A DNA stretch of 45,937 nucleotides from an uncultured Desulfovibrio sp. (lineage in GTDB: Bacteria > Desulfobacterota > Desulfovibrionia > Desulfovibrionales > Desulfovibrionaceae): assembly GCA_900546145.1 (NCBI GenBank), contig URBN01000017.1, forward strand, positions 1-45,937, written 5' to 3'. The notes below the pieces were generated by a model. The model was not told the DNA's origin. It made no database searches and saw only the letters and a list, made by a program, of their open reading frames with translations. Position numbers and translations under genes: made by a program. Position 1 is the first letter of the stretch; the number at the start of each line of letters is the position of its first letter. This document shows, piece by piece, positions 31,806 to 41,200 of the stretch.

Positions 31806-33149
31806 ATGGCAGAACACGTGCAGGCGCACATGGTCGTAGCCGATGACCAGGGAAACATTTTTGATGATCCCTATCTGCTGATGGTGGGGCGCCGCGGCAG
31901 CCAGTGGGGAACGCCCCGTCCGGACGAACTCATTCCCCTGCCGCCGGAAAGCGAGCTTTTCCTGCTTCCCGGCCGCCGCGCCGTGGGACTTGACCCGGAG
32001 ACCGGAGAAACCGTGGAAACGGATGATCTGGCTGTGGCTGCCTTCGCGGCTCCCGGCTACACACTGTCCGCGCACCCCGTGTACAAATCCGACCCTGACG
32101 CGCCCATGCTGCCTCTCTTTGCCTACGGAGCCGTGGGCTTTGCCGAGGACCGCTTCTGGATCTGCGCCCACAGGGTGGATCAGGACAGAAGGCAGCAGTT
32201 CAGCAAGGTGCACAGAAGCCGGATCGAGAAGGGCGTGCGCGAGATGCTGGCCGCCTATCCCGAAAACCGTCTCGTCGGACATATCGTCAACGACTGCGTC
32301 CTGCGCTACGACTGCCCGGCCGCGAGAAATTTCGTACTCGGCCGCTACGAGGCTCCGCTCCCGTCCTCACAGGTCTGCAACGCCCGCTGCATAGGCTGCA
32401 TTTCCGAGCAGGAGGATGGTTCGCCCATCGGCGTCACGCCGCAGTGCCGGCTCACCTTCACGCCCACGGCTGAGGAAATCTGCGAGGTCATGCGCATACA
32501 CGAGAAGCACGAGACGAAGACCCCCATCTACTCTTTCGGGCAGGGATGCGAGGGCGATCCGCTCATGAACCCGGAACTTCTCTGCAATGCTGTCCGCCTT
32601 TTCCGCGAAGGAGGAGGCCGGGGTACGGTGAACTGCAATACCAACGCTTCCCGTCCCGATGCCGTGAAGGCCCTTGCTGAGGCCGGGCTGACCAGCCTGC
32701 GCGTGAGCCTCAACAGCGCCCGCGAAGAGGTCTACCTGCGCTATTACCGGCCCCATTACTCTTTTGAGGATGTCAGGGCTTCCATACGGACGGCGAGGGA
32801 GCACGGCGTTTTCATTTCCCTGAATCTGCTCTTCTTCCCCGGTGTCACGGACACAGAGAATGAACTTGAGGCGCTGACGCATCTCGTGGGCGAGGGCGGC
32901 GTGAGCATGATCCAGTGGCGCAACCTGAATATTGATCCCGAATATTACCTGAAGCTCATGGAGGGCATTGATCACGGACCGTCCATGGGGCTCAGGCTGT
33001 TTATGAAGCGTCTGCGCAAGGCCTGTCCCTGGCTCAGATACGGCTATTTCAATCCCTACGTGGGCGACAGGGCAGACCTCACGGCGCCCATGCCCGGCGA
33101 ATGGAAGGAGAAGCCGCTCGAACCGCTTGAGGACGGGGCCGGCGCGTAA
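31806..33149 (+). CDS. Radical SAM protein with a ~190-residue N-terminal extension
   Basis: 447 residues. The [4Fe-4S] motif CNARCIGC (Cys191, Cys195, Cys198, CX3CX2C) lies unusually far into the protein. After it come IYSFGQGCEGDPLMNPELL, NCNTNASRPDAV, SLRVSLNSAREEVYLRYYRP and SLNLLFFPGVTD, the usual beta strands of a SPASM-less radical SAM barrel similar to MoaA-like/PqqE-like architecture. The N-terminal ~190 residues (EHVQAHMVVADDQGNIFDD...) match nothing I know and include NDCVLRYDCPAARNF. GAGGAGG lies 6 nt before the start. Substrate and product are unknown. galE follows after 47 nt. Confidence 0.75.
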   Translation: MAEHVQAHMVVADDQGNIFDDPYLLMVGRRGSQWGTPRPDELIPLPPESELFLLPGRRAVGLDPETGETVETDDLAVAAFAAPGYTLSAHPVYKSDPDAPMLPLFAYGAVGFAEDRFWICAHRVDQDRRQQFSKVHRSRIEKGVREMLAAYPENRLVGHIVNDCVLRYDCPAARNFVLGRYEAPLPSSQVCNARCIGCISEQEDGSPIGVTPQCRLTFTPTAEEICEVMRIHEKHETKTPIYSFGQGCEGDPLMNPELLCNAVRLFREGGGRGTVNCNTNASRPDAVKALAEAGLTSLRVSLNSAREEVYLRYYRPHYSFEDVRASIRTAREHGVFISLNLLFFPGVTDTENELEALTHLVGEGGVSMIQWRNLNIDPEYYLKLMEGIDHGPSMGLRLFMKRLRKACPWLRYGYFNPYVGDRADLTAPMPGEWKEKPLEPLEDGAGA

Positions 33150-33196
33150 AAGAGAAGACAGTCGGGGGGCCTTCGGGCCTGCCCGGGGAGTTTATC

Positions 33197-34183
33197 ATGA
33201 AGATACTGGTAGTGGGCGGAGCCGGCTATATCGGCTCCCATAACGTGCGCGCTCTTGTTGAGCGCGGCGACGAGGTGGTTGTCATGGACAGCCTCGTGAC
33301 CGGACACAGGGAAGCCGTGCACCCCGGCGCGAAATTTTATAAAGGGGATATCCGCTCCGCCGAGGATCTCGACAGGGTCTTTACGGAAAACAAAATCGAC
33401 GCGGTTCTCCATTTCGCCGCCTTCATCGAAGTGGGCGAAAGCGTGGCGAAGCCGCTCAAGTATTTCAACAACAACGTGGGCGGCATGCAGTCCCTTCTGG
33501 AAGCCATGGTGCGCCATGGCGTGGACAAGCTGATTTTCTCCTCCACGGCCGCCGTTTACGGTGAGCCCGAGAGCGTGCCGATTCCCGAGGACGCACCCAA
33601 GAATCCGACCAATCCTTACGGCGAGAGCAAGCTCATCATGGAAAAAATGATGAAGTGGACGGAGAAGGCCCACGGCATCCGCTCCGTGATTTTGCGCTAC
33701 TTCAATGTGGGCGGAGCGTATCCGGGCGGCCTCATCGGCGAGGATCATCACCCCGAGACCCATCTCATTCCGCTCATCCTGCAGGTGCCCATGGGAAAGC
33801 GTGAGGCCATTTCCATTTTCGGGACGGATTATCCCACGCCCGACGGAACCTGCATCCGCGATTATCTGCATGTCATGGATCTGGCGGATGCCCATCTGCG
33901 CGGCCTGGACTACCTGGCCGCGGGCGGAGCCAGCACGGTCTGCAACCTCGGCAATGGCCAGGGCTTTTCCGTGAAGGAAATGATCGAGAGCGCCCGCAGG
34001 GTGACGGGGCTTCCCATCAAAGCGCAGGTGGCCGGACGCAGGCCCGGCGACCCGGCCCGCCTCGTGGCCTCTTCCGAGAAGGCCCGCAGGGTGCTCGGCT
34101 GGGAACCGAAGTACGGCATAGACGAGATCATCAGCTCGGCCTGGGTGTGGCACAAGTCCCATCCGGACGGCTACGCCGGCTAG
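33197..34183 (+). CDS. galE: UDP-glucose 4-epimerase
   Basis: 328 residues of the extended SDR family. GalE interconverts UDP-glucose and UDP-galactose (often also the N-acetyl forms), supplying envelope polysaccharides. NAD-binding GGAGYIGSH at 7-15, FSSTAAVYGEPE near 117 and the catalytic Tyr-x-x-x-Lys in NPYGESK near 143. LRYFNVGGA and CIRDYLHVMDLA are GalE-specific. It follows the radical SAM gene closely and ends at a strong terminator. Confidence 0.95.
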   Translation: MKILVVGGAGYIGSHNVRALVERGDEVVVMDSLVTGHREAVHPGAKFYKGDIRSAEDLDRVFTENKIDAVLHFAAFIEVGESVAKPLKYFNNNVGGMQSLLEAMVRHGVDKLIFSSTAAVYGEPESVPIPEDAPKNPTNPYGESKLIMEKMMKWTEKAHGIRSVILRYFNVGGAYPGGLIGEDHHPETHLIPLILQVPMGKREAISIFGTDYPTPDGTCIRDYLHVMDLADAHLRGLDYLAAGGASTVCNLGNGQGFSVKEMIESARRVTGLPIKAQVAGRRPGDPARLVASSEKARRVLGWEPKYGIDEIISSAWVWHKSHPDGYAG

Positions 34184-34200
34184 TTTTTATCAGAAGATAT

Positions 34201-34248
34201 GGAAAGGGCCCGGTGCGCGCGAGCGTCCCGGGCCCTTTCCCGTTTTTC
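34201..34248 (+). terminator. Terminator downstream of galE
   Basis: GGAAAGGGCCCGG (34201-34213) pairs with CCGGGCCCTTTCC (34228-34240), followed by CGTTTTTC. On the minus strand it also lies beyond the MFS gene stop but without a T tract. Confidence 0.9.
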
Positions 34249-34259
34249 AGGAAAAAACG

Positions 34260-35486
34260 TCACTGGTTCCGTTCGGCCCGCGTGAGAAGCGGAGCCAGCA
34301 CGATAATGCTGAGGCCCATGGCCGCGAGAGGCATGAGGGCTGTCTGCAGGCCGAAGACGTGCGAGAGCATGCCCACGCCGGCCGGGCTTGCCAGCATCCC
34401 GAAAAAGCTGATGGTGGAAATGATGGAGATGGCCACGCTCGGCGAGACGGTGCGGCTTTTTGAGGTGAGCGAGTAGCAGAGCGGGATGGCAGGAGCCATG
34501 CCGAAGCCAACCAGGGCGAAGCCCGCGGTGGCCGCCGGCAGGGTGGGGACGAGGCAGGCCAGCAGGAAACCTGCCGCCGTGCAGAGACCTCCGAACTGGA
34601 GCACGCGTATGGCGCCGAAGCGCACCACGAGCCGGTCGGCGATGAAGCGGCAGAAGACCATGCAGATCATGCAGGCGATGTACCCGGCCCTGACCAGGGC
34701 TTCGCCGGGACGGACAACCTGGGCGAAGTACACGGCGCTCCAGTCGTACATGGTGCCTTCCGTGGCCATGTTGCTGAAGGCGATGAAGCCGAGGAGCAGA
34801 ATGAAGCAGCTCGGCATGGTGAAGCCGCGGTGTTTTTTCGGCGTGAACTTTCTGGGCAGGTCGTGCGGCAGAATCCTGTGCCTGACGCTGAAGGTCACGA
34901 GACAGGTGACGGCGCACATGATGACGAAATGCGGGAGAGGCGGCAGGCCGAGAGGCGCCACGATGGCGCCGAGCGTGCCGCCGGCCACGCCGCCGAGGCT
35001 CCACATGCCGTGGAACGTGGACATGATGGGCCGTCTGTAGAGGCATTCCACGTCAACGGCCTGAGCGTTCAGGGCGATGTTGAAGGTGTTGCTCGCGAAG
35101 CCGAACAGGAAGAGGGCCGCTGCGAGAAGGGGAAGCGAGGGAGCGAGGCCGAGCCCGGTGAGGCAGACCGCGTAGCAGGGGAGCCCGGCCAGGATAACGG
35201 CCTGGGAGCCCCAGCGTTTGATGAAGAGGGCGGCGACGGCCACGGCCGCGAATTCGCCTGTGGGAGCGGCAAAGAGCGCTAGTCCGAGTGCGCCGTCAGA
35301 GAGGGAGAGAGCCCTTTTTATGTCGGGGATGCGGCTGGCCCAGGAACCGAAGACGCTGCCCATCATAAAAAAGAGGATGAGCAGGGATATTCTGTACATG
35401 TGCACGGGAGCGGCCTTCCCGGCCCCCGCGTTTCCCGGAACGGAGCCTTTGCCGGCGTCGTCCCGGCCGGGATTTCTGGTGTTCAT
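34260..35486 (-). CDS. MFS transporter (YbjJ-like)
   Basis: 408 residues with about 12 TM helices starting near residue 32. GSVFGSWASRIPDIKRALSLSD (first loop) and ADRLVVRFGAIRVLQFGG (central loop) are typical of the YbjJ-type branch of the major facilitator superfamily. A polar N-terminal extension of ~28 residues precedes TM1. Substrate is unknown; some relatives are proposed sugar or drug exporters. The upstream AAGG is weak. The BMP-type gene lies 30 nt upstream on the same strand, so they may form one unit. Confidence 0.85.
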   Translation of the reverse strand: MNTRNPGRDDAGKGSVPGNAGAGKAAPVHMYRISLLILFFMMGSVFGSWASRIPDIKRALSLSDGALGLALFAAPTGEFAAVAVAALFIKRWGSQAVILAGLPCYAVCLTGLGLAPSLPLLAAALFLFGFASNTFNIALNAQAVDVECLYRRPIMSTFHGMWSLGGVAGGTLGAIVAPLGLPPLPHFVIMCAVTCLVTFSVRHRILPHDLPRKFTPKKHRGFTMPSCFILLLGFIAFSNMATEGTMYDWSAVYFAQVVRPGEALVRAGYIACMICMVFCRFIADRLVVRFGAIRVLQFGGLCTAAGFLLACLVPTLPAATAGFALVGFGMAPAIPLCYSLTSKSRTVSPSVAISIISTISFFGMLASPAGVGMLSHVFGLQTALMPLAAMGLSIIVLAPLLTRAERNQ

Positions 35487-35516
35487 AGGCGGACCTTCGG
35501 CTGCGCGCGGATTCCT

Positions 35517-36560
35517 TTAGTCGAGGCAGTCACAGAGCGTGGGATCGCGCAGGTCGGTGAATTTGATGTTGCCGGCCGTGATTTCGTGCCTGAGATCGTC
35601 CATGCGGCTGGCGAGTTTCCCGGCTGCGGGATTCGTCTTTGCCCAGTCGTCAGAAAGCCTGATGTCCACGCCGCCGTTGGCCAGGGTGTAGACAAGGATG
35701 TCTTTGGCGCGGAAGTGGCCGGACGCGGCCGAGTCGACGATTTCAGTGAGAGCCCTGTCGAAGCGTTTGATGATGGAGAAGGGCACGCGGCCGGGAGCCT
35801 GCGGGGACTGATCCTGATCCATGCCCACGAGCAGGGCCCTTGTGGTGCCGGCAGCGTTCCAGACGCCGCGCTGGCCGTAGCCTCCTGCGACAACGACGAT
35901 GCCGCAGCCCTTTTCCTCGAGGGAGCGCAGGGCGTCGGCTTCGGCGAGGGGCTTGTTGAAGCCGGTGCTGACCTGCAGGGTTTTCGTGCCGGGTGAGGAG
36001 AGCTGTGTGCCGTCCACGAAGGCCTTGTACATATTGTTGAGCATGGGCGTTTTTTCGGCCTGGAGCCATCCTATCTTCGTTCCGGGCGCGAGGAGTTTCG
36101 CGGCGGCCGCGCCGGCTATGTAGGCGGGTTCGTTGTCCTCGAAGGTGACGGACATGATGTTGCGGTTGCGCACGCCGGTGTCAATGCAGCCGAACATGGT
36201 TTTCGGGAAGGCAGCGGCGTTGTCGCGCAGGATTTCGTGCAGGCGCCCTTCTGCGACGATGACGAGATCATGCTCAGATGCGGCTTTCCGGAAAAGATCG
36301 GTCTGGTTTGTTTTGTCGGGATCGGCGATGACCACTTCGGCGGAAGCACCGTGTTTTCCGGCGGCCGTGCGGAGGGCATCCCTCAGCATGTCGGCCGCGC
36401 CGTGATCGGAAGCGCCGTTCTCAAGAATGAGCGCAATGGAAAGAGGCCGGGCCGGGCTTTCCTTCTGGGAAATAAGGGCTGCGCTGCAAAAGACGGCCAG
36501 AAAGAAAAGGGAGAGAGAAAGGGCGCTTTTTATGCGGGACAAAAGGAAGGAAATCGACAC
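35517..36560 (-). CDS. BMP/PnrA-type periplasmic binding protein
   Basis: 347 residues from a GTG at 36560 (VSISFLLSRIKSALSLSLFF), with AGGAG ~10 nt upstream. A longer in-frame ATG extension overlaps the hydG leader and is rejected. An N-terminal hydrophobic segment (about 12-30) serves as a signal or anchor. The body matches the basic membrane protein (Bmp/PnrA) family: AFPKTMFGCIDTG, FEDNEPAYIAGAAAAKLL, IGWLQAEKTPMLNNMYKAFVDGT and LLVGMDQDQSPQAPG. Characterised relatives bind nucleosides for ABC import. No ATPase or permease of that family is adjacent. Confidence 0.8.
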   Translation of the reverse strand: MSISFLLSRIKSALSLSLFFLAVFCSAALISQKESPARPLSIALILENGASDHGAADMLRDALRTAAGKHGASAEVVIADPDKTNQTDLFRKAASEHDLVIVAEGRLHEILRDNAAAFPKTMFGCIDTGVRNRNIMSVTFEDNEPAYIAGAAAAKLLAPGTKIGWLQAEKTPMLNNMYKAFVDGTQLSSPGTKTLQVSTGFNKPLAEADALRSLEEKGCGIVVVAGGYGQRGVWNAAGTTRALLVGMDQDQSPQAPGRVPFSIIKRFDRALTEIVDSAASGHFRAKDILVYTLANGGVDIRLSDDWAKTNPAAGKLASRMDDLRHEITAGNIKFTDLRDPTLCDCLD

Positions 36561-36627
36561 GGGTGCACACTCCTGTGGTGGTGATGATAAAGGGCCGGCG
36601 CTGTTGATTCTGTAGTGACGGAGTCTG

Positions 36628-36655
36628 TTGTATTTGGGAAAAATTGGGTTAATAT
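36628..36655 (+). promoter_or_regulatory. Putative hydG promoter
   Basis: -35 TTGTAT (36628-36633), 16-nt spacer, -10 TAATAT (36650-36655). The transcript would carry the leader ORF at 36691 and the terminator at 36742 before reaching hydG. AT content here is clearly higher than in surrounding DNA. Confidence 0.55.
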
Positions 36656-36690
36656 CAAAAAATATGGATTTGCAAGGGAAAGGAGGCTTT

Positions 36691-36735
36691 GTGAAAAAAT
36701 TCTCTTGCTTGTTGCTAATCATAACTATAGATTGA
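36691..36735 (+). CDS. Putative hydG leader peptide (14 residues)
   Basis: GTG at 36691 with an excellent AAAGGAGG (36679-36686) 4-5 nt upstream encodes MKKFSCLLLIITID and stops at TGA 36733-36735, seven bases before a terminator stem. The arrangement is that of an attenuation leader. The peptide is rich in Leu/Ile and has one Cys. No further gene function is implied by the peptide. Confidence 0.5.
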   Translation: MKKFSCLLLIITID

Positions 36736-36741
36736 GGGCAC

Positions 36742-36775
36742 ATCCGGTGGTACTCTGCGTGCGTCCGGATTTTTT
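36742..36775 (+). terminator. Terminator-like hairpin in the hydG leader
   Basis: ATCCGG (36742-36747) pairs with CCGGAT (36764-36769), followed by TTTTTC. It lies 41 nt before the hydG start and downstream of the leader ORF, so it is an attenuator candidate rather than the end of a gene. Confidence 0.6.
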
Positions 36776-36816
36776 CTGTAAAACGCTATGCCAGTGGCAG
36801 TTAGGAGGGAACCTAT

Positions 36817-38208
36817 ATGGAAAATACAGCGCCCCTGTGGCTCAACCCGAGATGGCTGAAGAGCCTGCTCAGCGAGACCTCTACGCCTACAAGGCCCGAG
36901 GTTGAGAGCATTCTTGACAAGGCCATGACCATGGAAAACCTCACCGTGGAAGAAACGGCGAGCCTCATGCGTGTGAAGGATCCCGAGCTGAAGCAGCTCA
37001 TCCGCGAAACGGCCCGGAAAGTGAAGGGGAAGGCCTATGGTGACCGCATCATCATTACCGCGCCCCTGCACCTCACGAATATCTGCAGCAGTGAATGCAC
37101 GTACTGCCCCTCCCGTGTGAACAACAAGGCCATTGAGCGCAAGCGTCTCTCTATGGACGAGATCCGCGAAGCCACGACCAGGCTGGTACAGCAGGGCCAC
37201 AAGCGTATGGTGCTGGCTGTTTCCCACGTCACGGCCGAAGATATCGACTATATCCATGACGCCGTGGAAACCGTCAACAGCGTCAGTGACGGCGGTGAAA
37301 TCCGCTCCGTCAACCTCAAGGTGGAAGGTCTCGACGCCAATGACTTCAGACGTCTCAAGGAAATCTGGGACGTGAACGTCGTTATTTCCTTCCAGGAGAC
37401 GTACGACGAGGAGTGCTACAGGGCGACGCATCTTGCCGGTCCCAAGGCCGACTTTTTCGCCCACCTCAATGTACCTGACGCCATCTTTGACGCTGAGATG
37501 AAGGACTGCGGTTTCGGGCTGCTTCTCGGCCTCAGCGACTGGCACTTTGACGTGCTGGCCATGATTCAGCATTCCGAACATCTCATCGACAAGTACGGCG
37601 TCTTCCCGCACACCGTGAATCTCTCAAGGCTCTGCCGCGTGCCCGGTTCCCTGCTCTGGCCCGCTCCCCACGCCCTGAGCGATGAAGAGTACATCGACTG
37701 CATCGCCATGGTGCGTCTGGCCATCCCCAACACGGGCATCATTGTTTCCACCCGCGAGCCCGGCGATCTGTGGAAGCAGGCCTGCGATGCCGGCGCCTCC
37801 CAGCTGTATACCGGCAGCCTGGCCAATCCCTACGAGTCCTGGACGGAGGCCCCCAACCAGCAGGTGCCGTTCCCGGATCAGTCCGAGAGCCACCTCGACG
37901 AGGTTGTGCGCTATTTCGTCGAGACCGCCCATCACCTTCCCGCGTTCTGCGCCGCCTGCGGACGCATGGGCAGGACCGGGCAGGAATTCATGGAAATGGT
38001 GCGCAACTGCGGCATGAGCAGCCAGTGCTGGCCCAACGCCTGCGCCTCCCTCTATGAGTATCTGCTCCACTACGCCACGCCGCGTACCCGCGATCTGGGC
38101 GAGAAGCTCATTAAGTCCAAGCTCGGCGAGATGAGCAGTTCCGAGCGTGAGATTGCAGAACGGCTTCTGGGATTCGTCAGAAACGGCCGTCTTGATGAAT
38201 TTGTGTAA
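36817..38208 (+). CDS. hydG: [FeFe]-hydrogenase maturase HydG (tyrosine lyase)
   Basis: HydG cleaves tyrosine with radical SAM chemistry to p-cresol, CO and cyanide, supplying the Fe(CO)2(CN) synthon of the hydrogenase H-cluster, in the cytoplasm. 463 residues. The radical SAM motif is CSSECTYC (Cys90, Cys94, Cys97). The C-terminal auxiliary-cluster motif CX2CX22C is present exactly (Cys378, Cys381, Cys404, in CAACGRMGRTGQEFM). This motif separates HydG from ThiH. AGGAGGG lies 8 nt before the ATG. No hydE, hydF or hydA is within this window, so hydG stands apart from its partners here. Confidence 0.95.
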   Translation: MENTAPLWLNPRWLKSLLSETSTPTRPEVESILDKAMTMENLTVEETASLMRVKDPELKQLIRETARKVKGKAYGDRIIITAPLHLTNICSSECTYCPSRVNNKAIERKRLSMDEIREATTRLVQQGHKRMVLAVSHVTAEDIDYIHDAVETVNSVSDGGEIRSVNLKVEGLDANDFRRLKEIWDVNVVISFQETYDEECYRATHLAGPKADFFAHLNVPDAIFDAEMKDCGFGLLLGLSDWHFDVLAMIQHSEHLIDKYGVFPHTVNLSRLCRVPGSLLWPAPHALSDEEYIDCIAMVRLAIPNTGIIVSTREPGDLWKQACDAGASQLYTGSLANPYESWTEAPNQQVPFPDQSESHLDEVVRYFVETAHHLPAFCAACGRMGRTGQEFMEMVRNCGMSSQCWPNACASLYEYLLHYATPRTRDLGEKLIKSKLGEMSSSEREIAERLLGFVRNGRLDEFV

Positions 38209-38221
38209 CATTCGTATTCTT

Positions 38222-38256
38222 CCTTCTTCCTCTCCCAGGAGGGAGGGGAAGAAGGA
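38222..38256 (+). promoter_or_regulatory. Long hairpin masking the ribosome binding site of the next gene
   Basis: CCTTCTTCCTCTCCC (38222-38236) pairs with GGGAGGGGAAGAAGG (38241-38255, one G-T pair) around a 4-nt loop. The 3' arm contains most of the GAAGGAG Shine-Dalgarno of the 1012-residue gene. It could also help end hydG transcripts, but no clean T tract follows. Confidence 0.6.
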
Positions 38257-38268
38257 GATTTCTCAGTT

Positions 38269-41200
38269 TTGTCGAACAGAAAGAGCCTTTATTTTGACCG
38301 CCGGGATGTGGATATCCTGAAGCTGGTCAACAGGATTCTGGACAGCAGGACGCCATCAGCCGAGAGTCTTTCTGACCCGAATCTTCACCCGCATGGCATA
38401 AAGGAACTGGTTGATACGCCGGTTGCCCGTATGGCCTATGCCGTGGTGAACCTGCTGCGCAATCTCGAAAGCGGAGGCGGCCAGGCGAGGGATCGTCTGC
38501 TTGCTCTGAGAATCCTTTATGACGAAGTTTTAAACAGCGCGCACTCGATGCTGCGCCGCAACACGGCGCGCGTCCTCATGCAGATTATGAAGAGCATGGT
38601 GCGCGCGCATGGGAATGAACAGCGCCAGCTCAAGCTGGCCCATGATTTCCGGGCAGCGGCGCAGGGGACGCCCCGTGTGGTACGCCGCCTGCTGCACCGC
38701 TATTTTCTTCCGGAAATGTCGGAGTCGTGGAATCAGCTGGCCTTTGACGACCATGTCTACGACATGAATACAAAGGGCCGCAAAAGCCCGACCCATCTCA
38801 TCATGGACGCCTGGATCAAGGGCCTCAGGGCGCTCACCGTTGTGTACGACAACTGCGTGACCATAGAGGCAGCCAGGGAAGTGCTCGCCGCCGCGGCCAT
38901 CGTCGGTATCGAGGTCCGTATCGGTCTCGAGTTCAGGGTGCCGTACCGGGATCAGTTCGTAAGTGTCCTGTGGATTCCCCGAGGCTTCTCCTCTGACCAG
39001 GATTTTCTTGAATTCCTGAACTCGCCCAAGATGAACGCCCTGTCCGTGCGCGGGCGCGAGGTCGTCAACTGGGAGCGTGATTTTGTTCTGCGCTGCCTTT
39101 CCGTGTGGGACGATGTGTTGCGCCCGCAGTACCAGAAGCTCTACGGCCTGAATATCCCTCCTCTCGGTGCCGATGCCTTTCTGGATTTTGTGGGCAGGGG
39201 GCACGCCAACCTCTCGCGGCTTTCCGAATGCCTCATGCGTCATCTCAAGCCCGTGATCGATAAGAAGATCATCGAGATCAAGGCAAAGGGAGCCGAAGCC
39301 GGCGAGGAAGATCTTGCCCAGAAGGCGCGTCTTGAAAATCTCACTCCCTGCGTGGTGCAGGATGAGTGGCTGAACCCCGATGTGCATCCTGAGCTGCCGC
39401 GCGTTGTGCTGCCTGACGACAGGGAGAAGCTTCCCGGCCTTCTGCAGCTGCCTCCCTACGAGCTTATGCGTGAGCTTTCCAAGGTGAACGCCGGCTTCCG
39501 CATGATTCTCTGCACAACCGGTCTTACCGTTGAGGATGTGACAGAGCTCCTCTGGGACTGCCGCGGCCTCATCACACACCTCGAAATTCTCAATATGCGC
39601 GGCTGGCTTGAAGGCCGCATGCCTGACATCTATGAGATAGGCGAGCTCCAGCACGCCCTGAATACGGGGCAGGGCCCCCGCCTCAAGCAGATGGTGCGCC
39701 AGATGGTGCGCAAGATGCAGGATGCCGGGGATGACGGGCGCGCCCGCAAGTTCGAGGAAATCCTGCGCAACGTGCCGAAGCTCTGGGAGCATTACCGCCA
39801 CGCCCCCCTGAAGTCGCGTATGGGCACGGGCTCAGCGAGCCGTACCAAGTCGTTCGGCATGGGACTCGTGGTTACGAACACGCTTCCGCGCCGCGGCGCC
39901 AAAATGCTGATGAATCATGCGGAAGCTCCGGCCATTCCTGTTTACGCGGCCGTGGAGGAACACAAAATCCTGCGCGAGCCCGAAACGCCGGACCGCTGGT
40001 ACTTTTTCCTCAAAAGCCTGAGGAGGCTTCCCTTCTGCCATGAGCTCGGTTTCGACCGGGCCGTGGAATGGGTCTCCCCGCGCGATAATCTGCAGGTGAG
40101 TCCGTGCGGCAACATCGCCAATCTGGGAGGCCTCGCCAGCACGAACGGCGCACCCCTCGAGGAAGAGTCGGATTCTTCTGACAGGAGGCCTGGCCTCCGC
40201 TACCTGAACAGCGGCGTGGGCAACGTCCTGAAGGTGATGCTCGGCTTTGTCCCCGCCTTCATTTCATTCCTGTATACCCAGGACTGGTGGTTCCTCGCCT
40301 GGTTCGGCACCTTTATCTGGTTCGGCATCACGGGCGTGCGCAACGTCATCCAGATGGTGCTCGCGGCCAAGGGTATGTCCCGGAACACCCTGATGCACTG
40401 GCGTGACCATGTGAGCATCAACCGGCTCTGCGACTCGCTCATGTACACAGGCATCAGCGTCTTCCTTCTGGAAGTCATGGTGCGCGTGTGGCTCCTTGAG
40501 AAGGGGCTCGGTATCACTGTCCGCGAGCAGCCCATCATCGTCTTCACGGTGCTCAACATCGTGAACGGCTTTTATATCTTTTCCCACAACATCTTCCGCG
40601 GCTTTCCCAAAACGGCCGCCGTGGGAAACCTCTTCCGGTCGGCCCTGGCCATTCCCGTGTCGAGCGCCTACAACACAGGGTTCTGGCACCTGCTCCTCCT
40701 CTGCGGCATACCGGATCCGTCCTTTTACCTCATTCCCAGCGCCGCTGTGGTGTCGAAACTCGCTTCGGACACGGTTGCCGCTGTTATCGAGGGCTTCGCG
40801 GACAGTCATATGAATATGCACATGCGCGCCCTCGATTACAGGAATAAGCTGCAGAGCATTTTCGACTGTTATACCCGGCTCGAGCTTCTGTTCCCGCAGG
40901 AGGACGCCCTCGTCAAGCTGGCCCGCCCCGGCGGGCTCGGAGGCAGGGGCGGCACGGAAGCCGCCAAGCTGGAACGCGCCCTGATAGTCAACGCCCTGGA
41001 TCTCCTGTACATCTGGTATTACCAGCCGCGGGCCCAGGACGCTTTCAAACAGATGATCAGGACCCTGACCAATGCCGACCGCAAGGCCTTCGCTCTTTCC
41101 CAGCTCGTGCTCATGCGCGAGAGGGACGTGAGCCAGCTCATGGTGGACGGTCTCGTGGGACGCGATTTCGGGCGCCCGCTGGCCTTCTTCCTCTCAAGGC

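Noticed and set aside
36561..36743. Extension of the BMP-type protein to an ATG at 36743
   Set aside because: It would run through the hydG promoter and leader on the opposite strand and put 61 extra residues before the signal segment; the GTG at 36560 has a ribosome binding site.
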